Shown: one piece after another, positions 38,177 to 46,716 of the stretch
Layout: each line of letters opens with the position of its first letter
Numbering within the stretch: the first letter of the stretch is position 1
From: Variovorax sp. CF079
GTDB lineage: Bacteria > Pseudomonadota > Gammaproteobacteria > Burkholderiales > Burkholderiaceae_C
Assembly: GCF_900101545.1 (NCBI RefSeq)
Contig: NZ_FMZU01000024.1
Span: forward strand, 57,194 to 121,193
Reading direction: 5' to 3'
Length of the DNA stretch: 64,000 nucleotides
Program-made: the position numbers and the translations under genes
The notes under the pieces: model-generated
The model's input: the letters and a program-made list of their open reading frames with translations, nothing else
Told to the model about the DNA's origin: nothing
The model's database searches: none

Positions 38177-39058
38177 ATGCTCGCCCTGCTGCGCGGTGCC
38201 CTCAGCGCTGCACTGCTCGGCTTGAACACGCTGGTCGCTTTCACTCTGATGATGCCACCGGCGCTGGTCAAATTTCTCGTGCCCGCCGACAGCGTGCGCA
38301 CCGGCTGTGACCGGATCCTGAACACCCTGGCCGCCGGATGGGTGGCCGTCAACAACGCATGGATCGCGCCCGCGTGCCCGGCGCCATGGCAGATCCGCGG
38401 CGTCGAGGGTCTGAGTCGCCGCGGCTGGTATCTGGTGTCGAGCAATCACCAGAGCTGGGTCGACATCCTGGTGCTGCAGCGTGCCTTCCATGGACGCATC
38501 CCGTTTCTCAAATTCTTTCTGAAGCGCGAGCTCATCTGGGTGCCGGTGATCGGGCTGGCCTGGTGGGCGCTCGACTTTCCGTTCATGAAACGCGGCCGAG
38601 GCCGGAATGCGCATCGAGGGGATCTGGCAGCGACCCGACGATCCTGCGAGAAGTTCAAGCGCGTTCCGACGGCAGTCATCAATTTCGCCGAGGGCACCCG
38701 CTTCACGGCGGCCAAGCATGCCGCGCAGAACAGCAGCTACCGCCATCTGCTCGAACCCAGGACGGGTGGCCTCGGCGTGGCGCTGGCCACGATGGGCGAG
38801 CGCTTCGAGGCCATGCTCGACGTGACCATCGTCTACCCCGAGAGGACGCCGAGCTTCTGGGCGCTGCTGTGCGGCAAGGTGAAGGCCGTCACCGTCGACG
38901 TCCGTCAATGTGCCATTCCGCCCAGACTGTTGGGCGGGGATTCATCGGGCGACCGGGCGCACCGCCAGCGGATTCGCGAATGGGTCGAGGCCCAATGGGC
39001 AGAGAAGGACCGCCTGATCCAGCGCTTGCTGGGCGAGCGCCGCAGCGCTCGCGAATAA
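38177..39058 (+). CDS. 1-acyl-glycerol-3-phosphate acyltransferase-like (PlsC/YihG type)
   Basis: 293 residues from MLALLRG. An N-terminal membrane helix is followed by the acyltransferase motifs SNHQSWVD (HX4D), FPFMKRGRG, FAEGTRFT (substrate-binding) and the later VTIVYPE block. YihG-like enzymes acylate lysophospholipids at the inner membrane. An ATG at 38099 would add 26 basic residues, but the predicted promoter lies across it and YihG proteins begin directly with the membrane helix; no good ribosome-binding site is seen at either. It is followed by the haemolysin III-like gene after 12 bp. Confidence 0.85.
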   Translation: MLALLRGALSAALLGLNTLVAFTLMMPPALVKFLVPADSVRTGCDRILNTLAAGWVAVNNAWIAPACPAPWQIRGVEGLSRRGWYLVSSNHQSWVDILVLQRAFHGRIPFLKFFLKRELIWVPVIGLAWWALDFPFMKRGRGRNAHRGDLAATRRSCEKFKRVPTAVINFAEGTRFTAAKHAAQNSSYRHLLEPRTGGLGVALATMGERFEAMLDVTIVYPERTPSFWALLCGKVKAVTVDVRQCAIPPRLLGGDSSGDRAHRQRIREWVEAQWAEKDRLIQRLLGERRSARE

Positions 39059-39070
39059 GCATTGCAAGGC

Positions 39071-39688
39071 ATGTACCGCGGCGAACGTTTCAACAGCATC
39101 AGCCATCTCGCCGGCGCCGGGTTCGCATCGGCGGGCACGGCCTGGTTGATCACGCAGGCCAGTCGCGCGGGCGACCCTTGGAAGATCACCGGCTTCAGCA
39201 TCTACGGCGCGATGCTGGTCGCGCTCTACCTGTTCTCGACGCTGTACCACAGCTTCAAGGGACGCGCGAAAGATGTCCTGCGCAAATTCGATCACTGCAC
39301 CATCTACCTGCTGATCGCCGGCAGCTACTCGCCGTTCGCGCTGGTGTCGCTGCGTGGCGCATGGGGCTGGTCGCTGCTGGGTGTCGTGTGGGGGCTGGCG
39401 CTGGCCGGCATCGTCCAGGAAATCTGGCTCGTCCGAGGCGCGCGCGCCGTGTCGCTGGCAATCTACATGCTCATGGGGTGGCTCGCGTTGGTAGCGGCGT
39501 GGCCACTCTGGCGGGCGCTCACGCCGGCGGGCTTCGGCTGGCTGCTGGCCGGCGGCGCCTGCTACACGGTCGGCCTGCTTTTCTACGCCACCGACCATAA
39601 GGTCCGTCACGGCCACGGGCTGTGGCATCTGTTCGTGCTGGCCGGAAGCGGCTGTCACTTCTACACGGTGTTGCGTTACGTGGCCTGA
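39071..39688 (+). CDS. Haemolysin III / TrhA-family membrane protein
   Basis: 205 residues with seven hydrophobic segments, the PAQR-like fold. NSISHLAGAGFA (first His), LYHSFKG, RKFDHCTIYLLIAGSYSPF and HKVRHGHGLWHLFVLAGSGCHF carry the conserved His/Asp/Ser set of the superfamily. Bacterial members influence membrane energetics or fluidity. An alternative TTG start lies 9 bp upstream. Probably co-transcribed with the acyltransferase, giving a membrane-lipid pair under an FNR-type box. Confidence 0.9.
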   Translation: MYRGERFNSISHLAGAGFASAGTAWLITQASRAGDPWKITGFSIYGAMLVALYLFSTLYHSFKGRAKDVLRKFDHCTIYLLIAGSYSPFALVSLRGAWGWSLLGVVWGLALAGIVQEIWLVRGARAVSLAIYMLMGWLALVAAWPLWRALTPAGFGWLLAGGACYTVGLLFYATDHKVRHGHGLWHLFVLAGSGCHFYTVLRYVA

Positions 39689-39900
39689 CCATGATGGATA
39701 GGTCGCTTGAACGATCCCGCCGCAAGCCCCTTGGTCTGGTCGTGCTCCGGCTGCTCCAGCGCCGCGCAGCTGGCGAGCCACGCCGCACTGCAACTGGACC
39801 GTCGAGACATCGGCGAGATGTCCTGCATCTGCGCTCAAGCCGGTGACGCAGCGCAGCGCTCCGATGGCGCTCGCAGGTGACCTCGATTTCGATGCGGACC

Positions 39901-39942
39901 TTGATGCAGATCAACATCTCACGGCAGGCTCTTTCCTAGCAT
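39901..39942 (+). promoter_or_regulatory. Consensus FNR/DNR promoter of the DUF2249-qNOR operon
   Basis: TTGAT-GCAG-ATCAA at 39901-39914, a full consensus match, with a TAGCAT -10 hexamer at 39937-39942 (29.5 bp from the box centre). The predicted start is near 39949, inside an NsrR-like operator. The rest of the 39689-39995 gap holds no gene. Confidence 0.85.
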
Positions 39943-39964
39943 AGATGCATCTTGAATACACCTT
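39942..39964 (+). promoter_or_regulatory. NsrR-like operator over the qNOR transcription start
   Basis: Two 11-bp half-sites, TAGATGCATCT and GAATACACCTT, separated by one base. Against the known NsrR dyad (AAGATGCATTT-N-AAATGCATCTT) I count 9 and 8 matches of 11. It covers the -10 edge and predicted +1, a typical repressor position. nsrR lies 2.7 kb downstream. Confidence 0.65.
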
Positions 39965-39995
39965 CTAGCCCCTTCGCTATCCACAAGGAATCCCC

Positions 39996-40289
39996 GTGAA
40001 ATCTGCAGCCTTCTCCTCCACCGTCGATGTCCGAGTTCTGGAACCACGCTTTCGTCATTCGCACATCTTTTCGACCTTCGCCGCCCTCGACGACGGCCAC
40101 GCCATCGAACTCGTGAACGACCACGATCCCAGGCCGCTTTGCGCGCAGTTGCAGGCGCAGTGGCCCAACCGCTTCGCATGGAACTACCTCGAGGAAGGTC
40201 CCTCGGTGTGGCGCGTTGCCATCACCAAGATCCCGGCCTTCACCGCCAATGCGAGCGGGGGCTGCTGCGGTGGATGCGGCGGCGCCTGA
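39996..40289 (+). CDS. DUF2249-domain protein ahead of qNOR
   Basis: 97 residues from a GTG with AAGGAA at good spacing. The domain has DVRVLEPRFRHSHIFSTFAALDDGHAIEL and NDHDPRPLCAQLQAQWPNRFAW, typical of DUF2249 with its conserved His and the HDPxPL motif. The C terminus ends in Cys/Gly repeats (GGCCGGCGGA), which could bind metal. Such proteins commonly accompany NO reductase genes; a role in heme or iron delivery is a guess. It shares a promoter with qNOR, 36 bp downstream. Confidence 0.85.
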   Translation: MKSAAFSSTVDVRVLEPRFRHSHIFSTFAALDDGHAIELVNDHDPRPLCAQLQAQWPNRFAWNYLEEGPSVWRVAITKIPAFTANASGGCCGGCGGA

Positions 40290-40325
40290 ACGCCGGGCCC
40301 CTCTTCGATGACCCAAGGAAATGTC

Positions 40326-42638
40326 ATGAGAAACAACAACAGGCTGTGGCGCTGGCTCGCGTTCATCTTCGTACTTTCGTTCGGTGCACTCGGCTACCTG
40401 GGCGTGCAGATCTACCTGACGGCCCCACCGATTCCCGCATCCGTCACCGCCTCCAACGGCGAGGTGATCTTCACCGGCGAGCAGGTCCAGCGGGGCCAAC
40501 AGGTCTGGCTGTCGGCCGGCGGACAGCAGCTGGGCTCCGTGTGGGGCCATGGCGGCTACGTCGCACCCGACTGGTCCGCGGACTGGCTGCACCGTGAGGC
40601 CGTTGCGCTCAAGAATCGCCACGCACAGGCCTACCGCAAGGAGCCCTCCGCGCTGAGCGCATCGGAACGCGGTGCGCTCGACGCCACGGTGATCGACGAG
40701 ATGCGGCGCAACACCTACGACAGCACGAGTGGTGTGGTCAGTGTTTCGTTGGAACGCGCGCAGGCGATCCGAGAAACGGCCGCGCACTATGAGGCCCTGT
40801 TTGGCCACGACGGCTCGGTCGCCACGCTGCGCGAGCAATATGCCATGACGCTGGACACGCTGCCCGATCGCGCCGACCGCCAGGCACTGACCGCCTTCTT
40901 CTTCTGGACAGCGTGGGCTGCGGCCACCGACCGACCCGGTGAGACGGGACTGAGCTACACCAGCAACTGGCCGCACGAGCCGCTGGTCGGTAACACCATG
41001 ACCAGTTCCGCGGCCGTCTGGTCGATGGTCAGCATCGTCCTGCTGCTGGCAGCCATCGCCGCCATGCTGTGGCTGCACGGCAGCCAGAGGCACGAAGCCG
41101 AGGCGCAGCCGCCCAAGGCGGACCCGCTGCTCGGTGCCACCGCGACGCCCTCCATGAAGGCCACGCGCAAGTACTTCTTCGCGGTGATCGGGCTGATGCT
41201 GCTGCAGATCGCGATGGGGGTCATCACGGCCCACTATGCGGTCGAAGGGCAGTCGTTCTTCGGGCTTCCGCTGGCCGAGCTGCTTCCCTACGTGGTCAGC
41301 CGTACGGTGCACACGCAGATCGGCATCTTCTGGATCGCGACCGCGTGGCTGGCCACCGGCCTGTACATCGCCCCGCTGCTGTCCGGCCGCGAGCCCAAGC
41401 TGCAGAAGCTCGGCGTGGATGTGCTCTTCTGGGCCCTGATCGCCATCGTCGTCGGCTCCACGCTGACCGGCTGGCTCGGCACCTTGCAGCACCGTGGCGT
41501 TGACTTCAGCTTCTGGCTGGGCAACCAGGGCCTGGAATACACGAGCATGGGCCGCGTCTGGCAAGTGCTGCTGTTCGTCGGCCTGCTCTTCTGGGTCTTC
41601 CTGCTGGGTCGCGCGCTGTGGCCGGCATTGACCAAGCCCTCGGCATCGCGAGGCCTCATCGCGATGGTGTTCCTGTCGGCGACCTGCATCGGCGGCTTCT
41701 ATTCCACCTCGCTGGTTTGGGGACAGCACACCCACTACTCGATGATCGAGTACTGGCGCTGGTGGCTGGTGCACCTGTGGGTGGAAGGCTTCTTCGAGGT
41801 GTTCGCCACCGCCGTCGTCGCGCTCATCTTCACGCGTCTGGGCCTGGTGCGCACCGAAAGCGCCAACCGAGCGATCATCGCCGAAACCATCGTGTTCCTG
41901 TTCGGCGGCATCCTCGGAACGCTACACCACCTCTACTTCACCGGCACGCCGACGTCGGTGATCGCCGTGGGCGCCGTGTTCTCCGCGCTCGAGGTCGTGC
42001 CGCTGACCCTGATCGGCCTCGAGGCACTGCAGACCTACCGGCGGTCGCAGGCCATGCCCTGGCTCGCCGCCTACAAGTGGACCATCATGTGCTTCGTGGC
42101 CGTCGGCTTCTGGAACACCATCGGTGCCGGCGTGCTCGGCTTCGCGATCAACCCGCCCGCCTCGCTCTACTACGTGCAGGGGCTCAACATGACCGCCGCC
42201 CACGGCCACGCCGCGCTCTTCGGCGTCTACGGGATGCTGGGCATCGGGCTGATGCTGTTCTGCCTGCGCGGTCTGTACGAGCGCGAGCTGCACGCCGACG
42301 GCTTGCTCAAGCCCGCGTTCTGGGGGCTCAACATCGGTCTTGCCATGATGGTGTTCCTGTCGCTGCTGCCCGCCGGCATCTACCAGGCCTGGGCCAGCGT
42401 CACGCAAGGCTTGTGGTACGCCCGCTCTGCCGAGATCGTGCATTCCCGCGTGATGGAGATCCTGGTCTGGATGCGTGTTCCGGGCGACATCGTCTTCGCC
42501 CTGGGCGCGGTGCTGCTCGCCGGGTACGCGCTGCGGCTGCTGCGCCGCCCAGCGTCGCAATCTGCGCCGCAAACATCGCTGCGCTTGAAGGGCCGCAAAG
42601 GTCTGGCCGTCCAGGCGGGCCACGTGGCCGAACGGTGA
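40326..42638 (+). CDS. norB: Quinol-dependent nitric oxide reductase (qNOR)
   Basis: 770 residues; the N-terminal extension (about 1-220) after the first helix holds the hydrophilic periplasmic domain typical of qNOR. The heme-copper oxidase-like core has HTQIGIFW, VHLWVEGFFEV (one FeB His and the Glu), TLHHLYFTG (two FeB His) and HGHAALFGVYG (heme ligands). It reduces two NO to N2O with electrons from quinol. The start at 40326 is preferred because of AAGGAA upstream; 40308 is possible. It is followed by nsrR after 22 bp. Confidence 0.95.
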   Translation: MRNNNRLWRWLAFIFVLSFGALGYLGVQIYLTAPPIPASVTASNGEVIFTGEQVQRGQQVWLSAGGQQLGSVWGHGGYVAPDWSADWLHREAVALKNRHAQAYRKEPSALSASERGALDATVIDEMRRNTYDSTSGVVSVSLERAQAIRETAAHYEALFGHDGSVATLREQYAMTLDTLPDRADRQALTAFFFWTAWAAATDRPGETGLSYTSNWPHEPLVGNTMTSSAAVWSMVSIVLLLAAIAAMLWLHGSQRHEAEAQPPKADPLLGATATPSMKATRKYFFAVIGLMLLQIAMGVITAHYAVEGQSFFGLPLAELLPYVVSRTVHTQIGIFWIATAWLATGLYIAPLLSGREPKLQKLGVDVLFWALIAIVVGSTLTGWLGTLQHRGVDFSFWLGNQGLEYTSMGRVWQVLLFVGLLFWVFLLGRALWPALTKPSASRGLIAMVFLSATCIGGFYSTSLVWGQHTHYSMIEYWRWWLVHLWVEGFFEVFATAVVALIFTRLGLVRTESANRAIIAETIVFLFGGILGTLHHLYFTGTPTSVIAVGAVFSALEVVPLTLIGLEALQTYRRSQAMPWLAAYKWTIMCFVAVGFWNTIGAGVLGFAINPPASLYYVQGLNMTAAHGHAALFGVYGMLGIGLMLFCLRGLYERELHADGLLKPAFWGLNIGLAMMVFLSLLPAGIYQAWASVTQGLWYARSAEIVHSRVMEILVWMRVPGDIVFALGAVLLAGYALRLLRRPASQSAPQTSLRLKGRKGLAVQAGHVAER

Positions 42639-42660
42639 GGCGGCTTGCCCGTGAGAGATC

Positions 42661-43128
42661 ATGAAGCTCACCGCCTTCACCGACTACAGCCTGCGGGTGC
42701 TGATCTACCTAGCCGCGCAGCCGGAGCGACGCGCCACCATCGCCGAGATCGCCTCCTCTTTCGCGGTGTCGGAGCATCACTTGACCAAGGTGGTCCATTT
42801 CCTGGGCAAGCACGGGTGGCTCGCCAACGTCCGCGGCAAGGGAGGCGGTCTGTCGCTCGCGAAGGCGCCCGACTCGATCAATATCGGCGACGTTGTGCGT
42901 CACACCGAAGGCAACGCGATCGTGGAATGTTTCGGGGAAGGCGGTGGCGAATGTCGGATCACCGGCCTGTGCCGTCTGCGCGGCGTGCTGGATGAGGCCG
43001 TGGCGGCGTTTCATGCGGTGCTGCATCGCTACACGCTGGCGGACCTGGTTCACAACCGGGAGGCGCTTTCCGCAATATTCTTTGTCGATCAAGCCCCAGT
43101 GCGTCGCGCTGCCAAGGGGGCGGCATGA
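42661..43128 (+). CDS. nsrR: NO-sensing Rrf2-family repressor NsrR
   Basis: 155 residues. The winged helix contains TDYSLRVLIYLA, AVSEHHLTKVVHFLG and KGGGLSLAKAP. C90, C98 and C104 (VECFG, GECRI, GLCRL) are the three Fe-S ligands. NO nitrosylates the cluster and lifts repression. Its likely target is the operator overlapping the qNOR promoter. It overlaps the next gene by ATGA. Confidence 0.94.
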   Translation: MKLTAFTDYSLRVLIYLAAQPERRATIAEIASSFAVSEHHLTKVVHFLGKHGWLANVRGKGGGLSLAKAPDSINIGDVVRHTEGNAIVECFGEGGGECRITGLCRLRGVLDEAVAAFHAVLHRYTLADLVHNREALSAIFFVDQAPVRRAAKGAA

Positions 43129-43502
43129 CCTCCTCCTCTCGTCGCGCTCGTACGCCAGAGCAGGCAACTCTCGAGGCGGCTTCCATTCCCTACGACGGAC
43201 CGGCAGCCTTGCGCCAGCCGATCGCCGCAGCGCTGTCACGCGTCGTCGATCCGGAAGTCTCGATGAACATCGTCGATGTCGGCCTCATCTACGGCGTCAC
43301 GGTCGACACCACAACCGCGCACGTGCTGATCACGATGACTTCAGCCGCCTGCCCGGTCATCGACCTCATCATCGAGGATGCAGAGCTCGAGCTGGACAAG
43401 GTCCTCCCGGCCGATCTCAAGATCTGCATCGAACTGGTGTGGGAGCCGCCCTGGACCCCAGACCGGATGAGCGCCAACGCCAGACGGTTCATGGGATGGT
43501 GA
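43125..43502 (+). CDS. MIP18/SufT-like (DUF59) Fe-S assembly factor
   Basis: 125 residues. ALSRVVDPEVSMNIVDVGLIYGV and the central MTSAACPVIDLI with its reactive Cys are the DUF59 hallmarks. The C-terminal LVWEPPWTPDRMS is also typical. DUF59 proteins help mature Fe-S proteins. Being coupled to nsrR and close to NO-related genes, it might help rebuild NO-damaged clusters, including that of NsrR. It overlaps the membrane-protein gene downstream. Confidence 0.88.
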   Translation: MTSSSRRARTPEQATLEAASIPYDGPAALRQPIAAALSRVVDPEVSMNIVDVGLIYGVTVDTTTAHVLITMTSAACPVIDLIIEDAELELDKVLPADLKICIELVWEPPWTPDRMSANARRFMGW

Positions 43503-44653
43503 ACGCCGAACGTCCTGCCGTCCGAGCCCGCCGTCGGGCATCGACATCCCGCCTATGGATCTTCGCGCGCGTGGTGTTCGGTGCGCTGGTGACCGTCTCC
43601 TTGGTGGCAGGTGTCGCGGGTGGACTTTGGCGGCTCGGCGTCGCGGTGCCGGATCCGCTTTCCTTCGCCTGGACCGGCCAGGTGCTGCTGGTGCATGCGG
43701 CCCTCATGATCTGCGGCTTTCTGGGCACGGTCATCGGCATCGAACGCGCAGTGGCCGTCAAGCATCGTGCGGCTTTCCTCGCGCCGCTCGCGTCGGGCTC
43801 CGGCGCGCTGTGCCTGGTCCTTGGGCAGCAGGCCGCCGGCGCGTGGCTCGGCGTGGCGGCGGCGGTGTCCTTCCTTGCGGTCAACGCGGTCGTCGTGCGG
43901 CGCCAACACGCGGCCCACACACTTCTGTTGCTGGTCGGCGCGGCCGCATGGGTGACAGGCAACGTTCTGTTCGCGCTGGGACATGGCGGCAATGCAGTTT
44001 TTCCCTGGTGGTTCGCCTTTCTCGTCATGACGATCGCCGCCGAGCGCCTGGAGATGACGCGACTCATGCGCCGACGCCCGAGCGCCAGCGTCACGCTGCA
44101 TGTCGTGCTGTCGCTGCTGCTGGCGGGCGCCGCATGGTCGGGCGTGGCGCCGCGCGCCGGTGAGCTGGTCTACGGCACGGCGCTCGTGCTGCTCGCCGCG
44201 TGGCTGGTGACCTTCGATGTCGCGCGACGCACGGTGTTCGCGCACGGCATCAGCCGCTACATGGCGGTCTGTCTCCTGGGCGGCTACGCCTGGCTCGGGA
44301 TCGCCGGCGTGGCGTGGGCCACGACGGCGCTCGGATGGGCCACCCGCGACGCAGCGCTGCACGCGTTGGGACTCGGCTTCGTCGTCAGCATGATGATGGG
44401 GCACGCGCCGGTCGTGCTGCCGGCGATCGCACGGGTCAAGCTGCAGTTCGGCGCCTTCTTCTATCTGCCGCTGGCTGCCCTGCATCTGTCGCTCCTGATG
44501 CGGCTCGTCCTGGGGACCTTCAGCGAACCGCTGCGCGCCGCCGGCGCCTCATTCAACGCAGCGACGATCGGCTTCTTTGCCGCCACCGTGGCCGGCGCGG
44601 CCGTGGCGTGGCGACTCCAACACGGCGCCGCCGGCGCCAGAAAGACCCAGTAA
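43496..44653 (+). CDS. Multi-pass membrane protein, possible divergent NnrS relative
   Basis: 385 residues, about 10-12 hydrophobic segments. Notable are ICGFLGTVIGIERAVAVKH, FLVMTIAAERLEMTRL and SMMMGHAPVVLPAIARVKLQF; the last has a His in the position where heme-copper and NnrS-like proteins place ligands. It overlaps the DUF59 gene and its TAA overlaps the nnrS ATG (TAATG), so it is made with NnrS. I do not recognise the family for certain; a distant NnrS paralogue is the best guess. A GTG at 43499 is an alternative start. Confidence 0.65.
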   Translation: MVNAERPAVRARRRASTSRLWIFARVVFGALVTVSLVAGVAGGLWRLGVAVPDPLSFAWTGQVLLVHAALMICGFLGTVIGIERAVAVKHRAAFLAPLASGSGALCLVLGQQAAGAWLGVAAAVSFLAVNAVVVRRQHAAHTLLLLVGAAAWVTGNVLFALGHGGNAVFPWWFAFLVMTIAAERLEMTRLMRRRPSASVTLHVVLSLLLAGAAWSGVAPRAGELVYGTALVLLAAWLVTFDVARRTVFAHGISRYMAVCLLGGYAWLGIAGVAWATTALGWATRDAALHALGLGFVVSMMMGHAPVVLPAIARVKLQFGAFFYLPLAALHLSLLMRLVLGTFSEPLRAAGASFNAATIGFFAATVAGAAVAWRLQHGAAGARKTQ

Positions 44654-45852
44654 TGGCGCCCTTCACCGCCGTCAAACGCGCGCAACCACCCGCGGCCCAA
44701 GAAGGGCCCGGCTTTGCCCTGTGGCAACTCGGCTTCCGACCGTTCTATCTGCTCGCGAGCGCCTTCGCCGCGCTGTCCATCGGCCTGTGGGCGATGCAGT
44801 TCGCCGGCTGGCTGCCGGGGGCCTACCTCCAGGGCCCGCTGTGGCATGCACACGAAATGCTGTTCGGCTTCGCCCTCGCCGTGATCGTCGGCTTCCTCTT
44901 CACCGCGGGGCGCAACTGGTCGGGCCAGCCGACGCCCGTGGGACTGCCGCTGGCCGCCCTGGCGGCGCTGTGGGTGGCAGGGCGCGTCCTCGTTCTCACG
45001 CCCTTCGCCTGGACGGCCGCCGTCGTCAACGCGGCGTTTCCGCTGGCGTGCGCGGTGGCGCTGGCCATCCCTCTCGTGACTGCACGCAACCGCCGCAACT
45101 ACTTCTTCATTGGATTGCTGCTGGTGCTGTCGGGCGCTGCATTCGCCTTCCATCTCTCGGCCCTCGGCGTGGTCCAGACGCCGACATGGATCGGCATCCA
45201 GTTGGCCCTGGATGTCCTGCTGTTCACCATGGCGGTCATGGGCGGCCGGGTGATCCCGATGTTCACCAACAACGGCATTTCCGGCGCCAATGCGACGCGA
45301 CACCCCCTGATCGAGAAGGTGGCGCTGGGCTCTCTGATCGCGCTGCCGATCAGCGACGCAATGGGTCTGCCGTCGCTTGTCGTGGCAGCCATCGCCGTGC
45401 CGGCGGCGCTCGTGCATGTCGTGCGTTGGCTGCTCTGGCAGCCCTGGAAAACGCTGAACAACACACTCGTTCTCGTGCTGCACCTGGCCTACGCGTGGAT
45501 TCCCGTGCACCTCGCGTTGCGGGTGTTGGCATTGCATGGCTGGGTGTCGCCGTCGCTGGCGACCCACGCGCTGACCGTCGGCGCGGCCGGGGGGCTCATC
45601 ATCGGGATGATGGTCCGCACGGCGCGAGGTCACACCGCTCGAATCCTGCGCGCCGACCAGGTCGATACCGCCTGCTTCGTGCTGGTGCTGCTCGCCGCGC
45701 TCGTGCGGATTTTCGTGCCGCTCGTCGCACCGTCCCAAACCCTCGCCGCCGTGCTTGTTTCCGGCGCCTTCTGGACATTGGGCTTCGGCTTGTATGCCTT
45801 GCGCTACTGGGCCGTGCTGACCCGCCCCCGCCTGGACGGCAAGCCTGGCTGA
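44653..45852 (+). CDS. nnrS: NnrS family heme-copper membrane protein
   Basis: 399 residues, 12 hydrophobic segments. LWQLGFRPFYLLA, WHAHEMLFGFALAVIVGFLFTA, MGGRVIPMFTNNG and IIGMMVRTARGHTAR are the conserved NnrS blocks with its His residues. NnrS protects cells from NO-derived (dinitrosyl iron) stress. It ends the DUF2249-norB-nsrR-DUF59 operon. Confidence 0.93.
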   Translation: MAPFTAVKRAQPPAAQEGPGFALWQLGFRPFYLLASAFAALSIGLWAMQFAGWLPGAYLQGPLWHAHEMLFGFALAVIVGFLFTAGRNWSGQPTPVGLPLAALAALWVAGRVLVLTPFAWTAAVVNAAFPLACAVALAIPLVTARNRRNYFFIGLLLVLSGAAFAFHLSALGVVQTPTWIGIQLALDVLLFTMAVMGGRVIPMFTNNGISGANATRHPLIEKVALGSLIALPISDAMGLPSLVVAAIAVPAALVHVVRWLLWQPWKTLNNTLVLVLHLAYAWIPVHLALRVLALHGWVSPSLATHALTVGAAGGLIIGMMVRTARGHTARILRADQVDTACFVLVLLAALVRIFVPLVAPSQTLAAVLVSGAFWTLGFGLYALRYWAVLTRPRLDGKPG

Positions 45853-45897
45853 GCTCGCCGACCTCCATACGCATTCGCGCCACCCAACGCATGCATC

Positions 45898-46200
45898 ATG
45901 TCAAAGCTTCGCATATTCATGGCCGAGGACAGCGCAGCGGCCCGTGTCCGCCTCACGGAAGACCTCAGCCACTGCACTGACCTCGCCATCGTGGGATGCG
46001 CCGACACCGAGCTCCGAGGCCTGACCTGGCTGGTCGAGCACCCGCACGGCTGGGACCTGGCGATCGTCGATCTGGCCTCGCCAGTGTCGTTCTGCACCTG
46101 TCGATCGGCGCCGAGGACGCAAACCCCGAGGCGTTGCGCATCAAGGACTTGGGAGCAGATCTGCCAAGCTACTTTGAACCCGCTGCGCAACACAGGTTGA
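45898..46200 (+). pseudogene. Decayed receiver-domain gene
   Basis: An ATG opens KLRIFMAEDSAAARVRL, then GWDLAIVDLAS where the acceptor Asp would be, but the central strand-helix part is missing. In the next frame the sequence continues with NPEALRIKDLGAD, similar to the alpha4-beta5 of single-domain receivers. A deletion and frameshift probably broke a small response regulator. It contains the left copy of an inverted repeat. Confidence 0.6.
46098..46145 (+). repeat. Inverted repeat, left copy (about 48 bp)
   Basis: Begins CTGTCGATCGGCGCCGAGG. It matches the minus strand of 48930-48975 throughout, apart from two single-base indels. The pair flanks a 2.8-kb segment holding the sialidase-like gene and a small hypothetical gene. 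Confidence 0.8.
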
Positions 46201-46716
46201 ATTTTCGGGCGGGTTTTTACCCATCTTTGAATCTTCCGTGTCGCGCGAGCCGGTCACGAACTGCCGGCGGCCGGGCGCGAACAGCCGGTTGGGGCTGTTG
46301 CGGTCCTTTAACATCAAGAGAAGCTGATCTTCGTCAAAGTTTCTGAACGGCCAAAAAGATCATCCGCGTGCTCCAAAGGCGCCGCAGGCAACGACCGCTG
46401 CCCGAGTACAGCAGTCATACGTCGACGTAGGGCGTGGGAATTTCTCCAGGGCGGACCTGCATCGTGGGCCGTGGGCGACAACACGAAAGCTGGTCGATCG
46501 TCAGCTCTGCAGCCCTGCAACGGATGCCATCCGCGCGCTCAACGCAGAGGCCCTCATCGACACCCAACTCGGCCTGTTCAGCGCCGCGAAGGGCCCGTGC
46601 GTGCAAATCGTCCACCTCGACCGCGCCGCGATGCATGCGCCCGATCCACGACTCGGGTCTGCTGCCGCGACGCCCCAATCGCGAGCACAGCCCGAACCGT
46701 TCGCACACGGCCATCG
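46201..46716. other. Unresolved region beside the sialidase-like gene
   Basis: About 500 bases. Both strands carry open stretches with moderately protein-like composition (plus strand near 46505-46720, minus strand 46415-46720), but no start, ribosome-binding site or family was found. It could hold a remnant. Confidence 0.4.
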
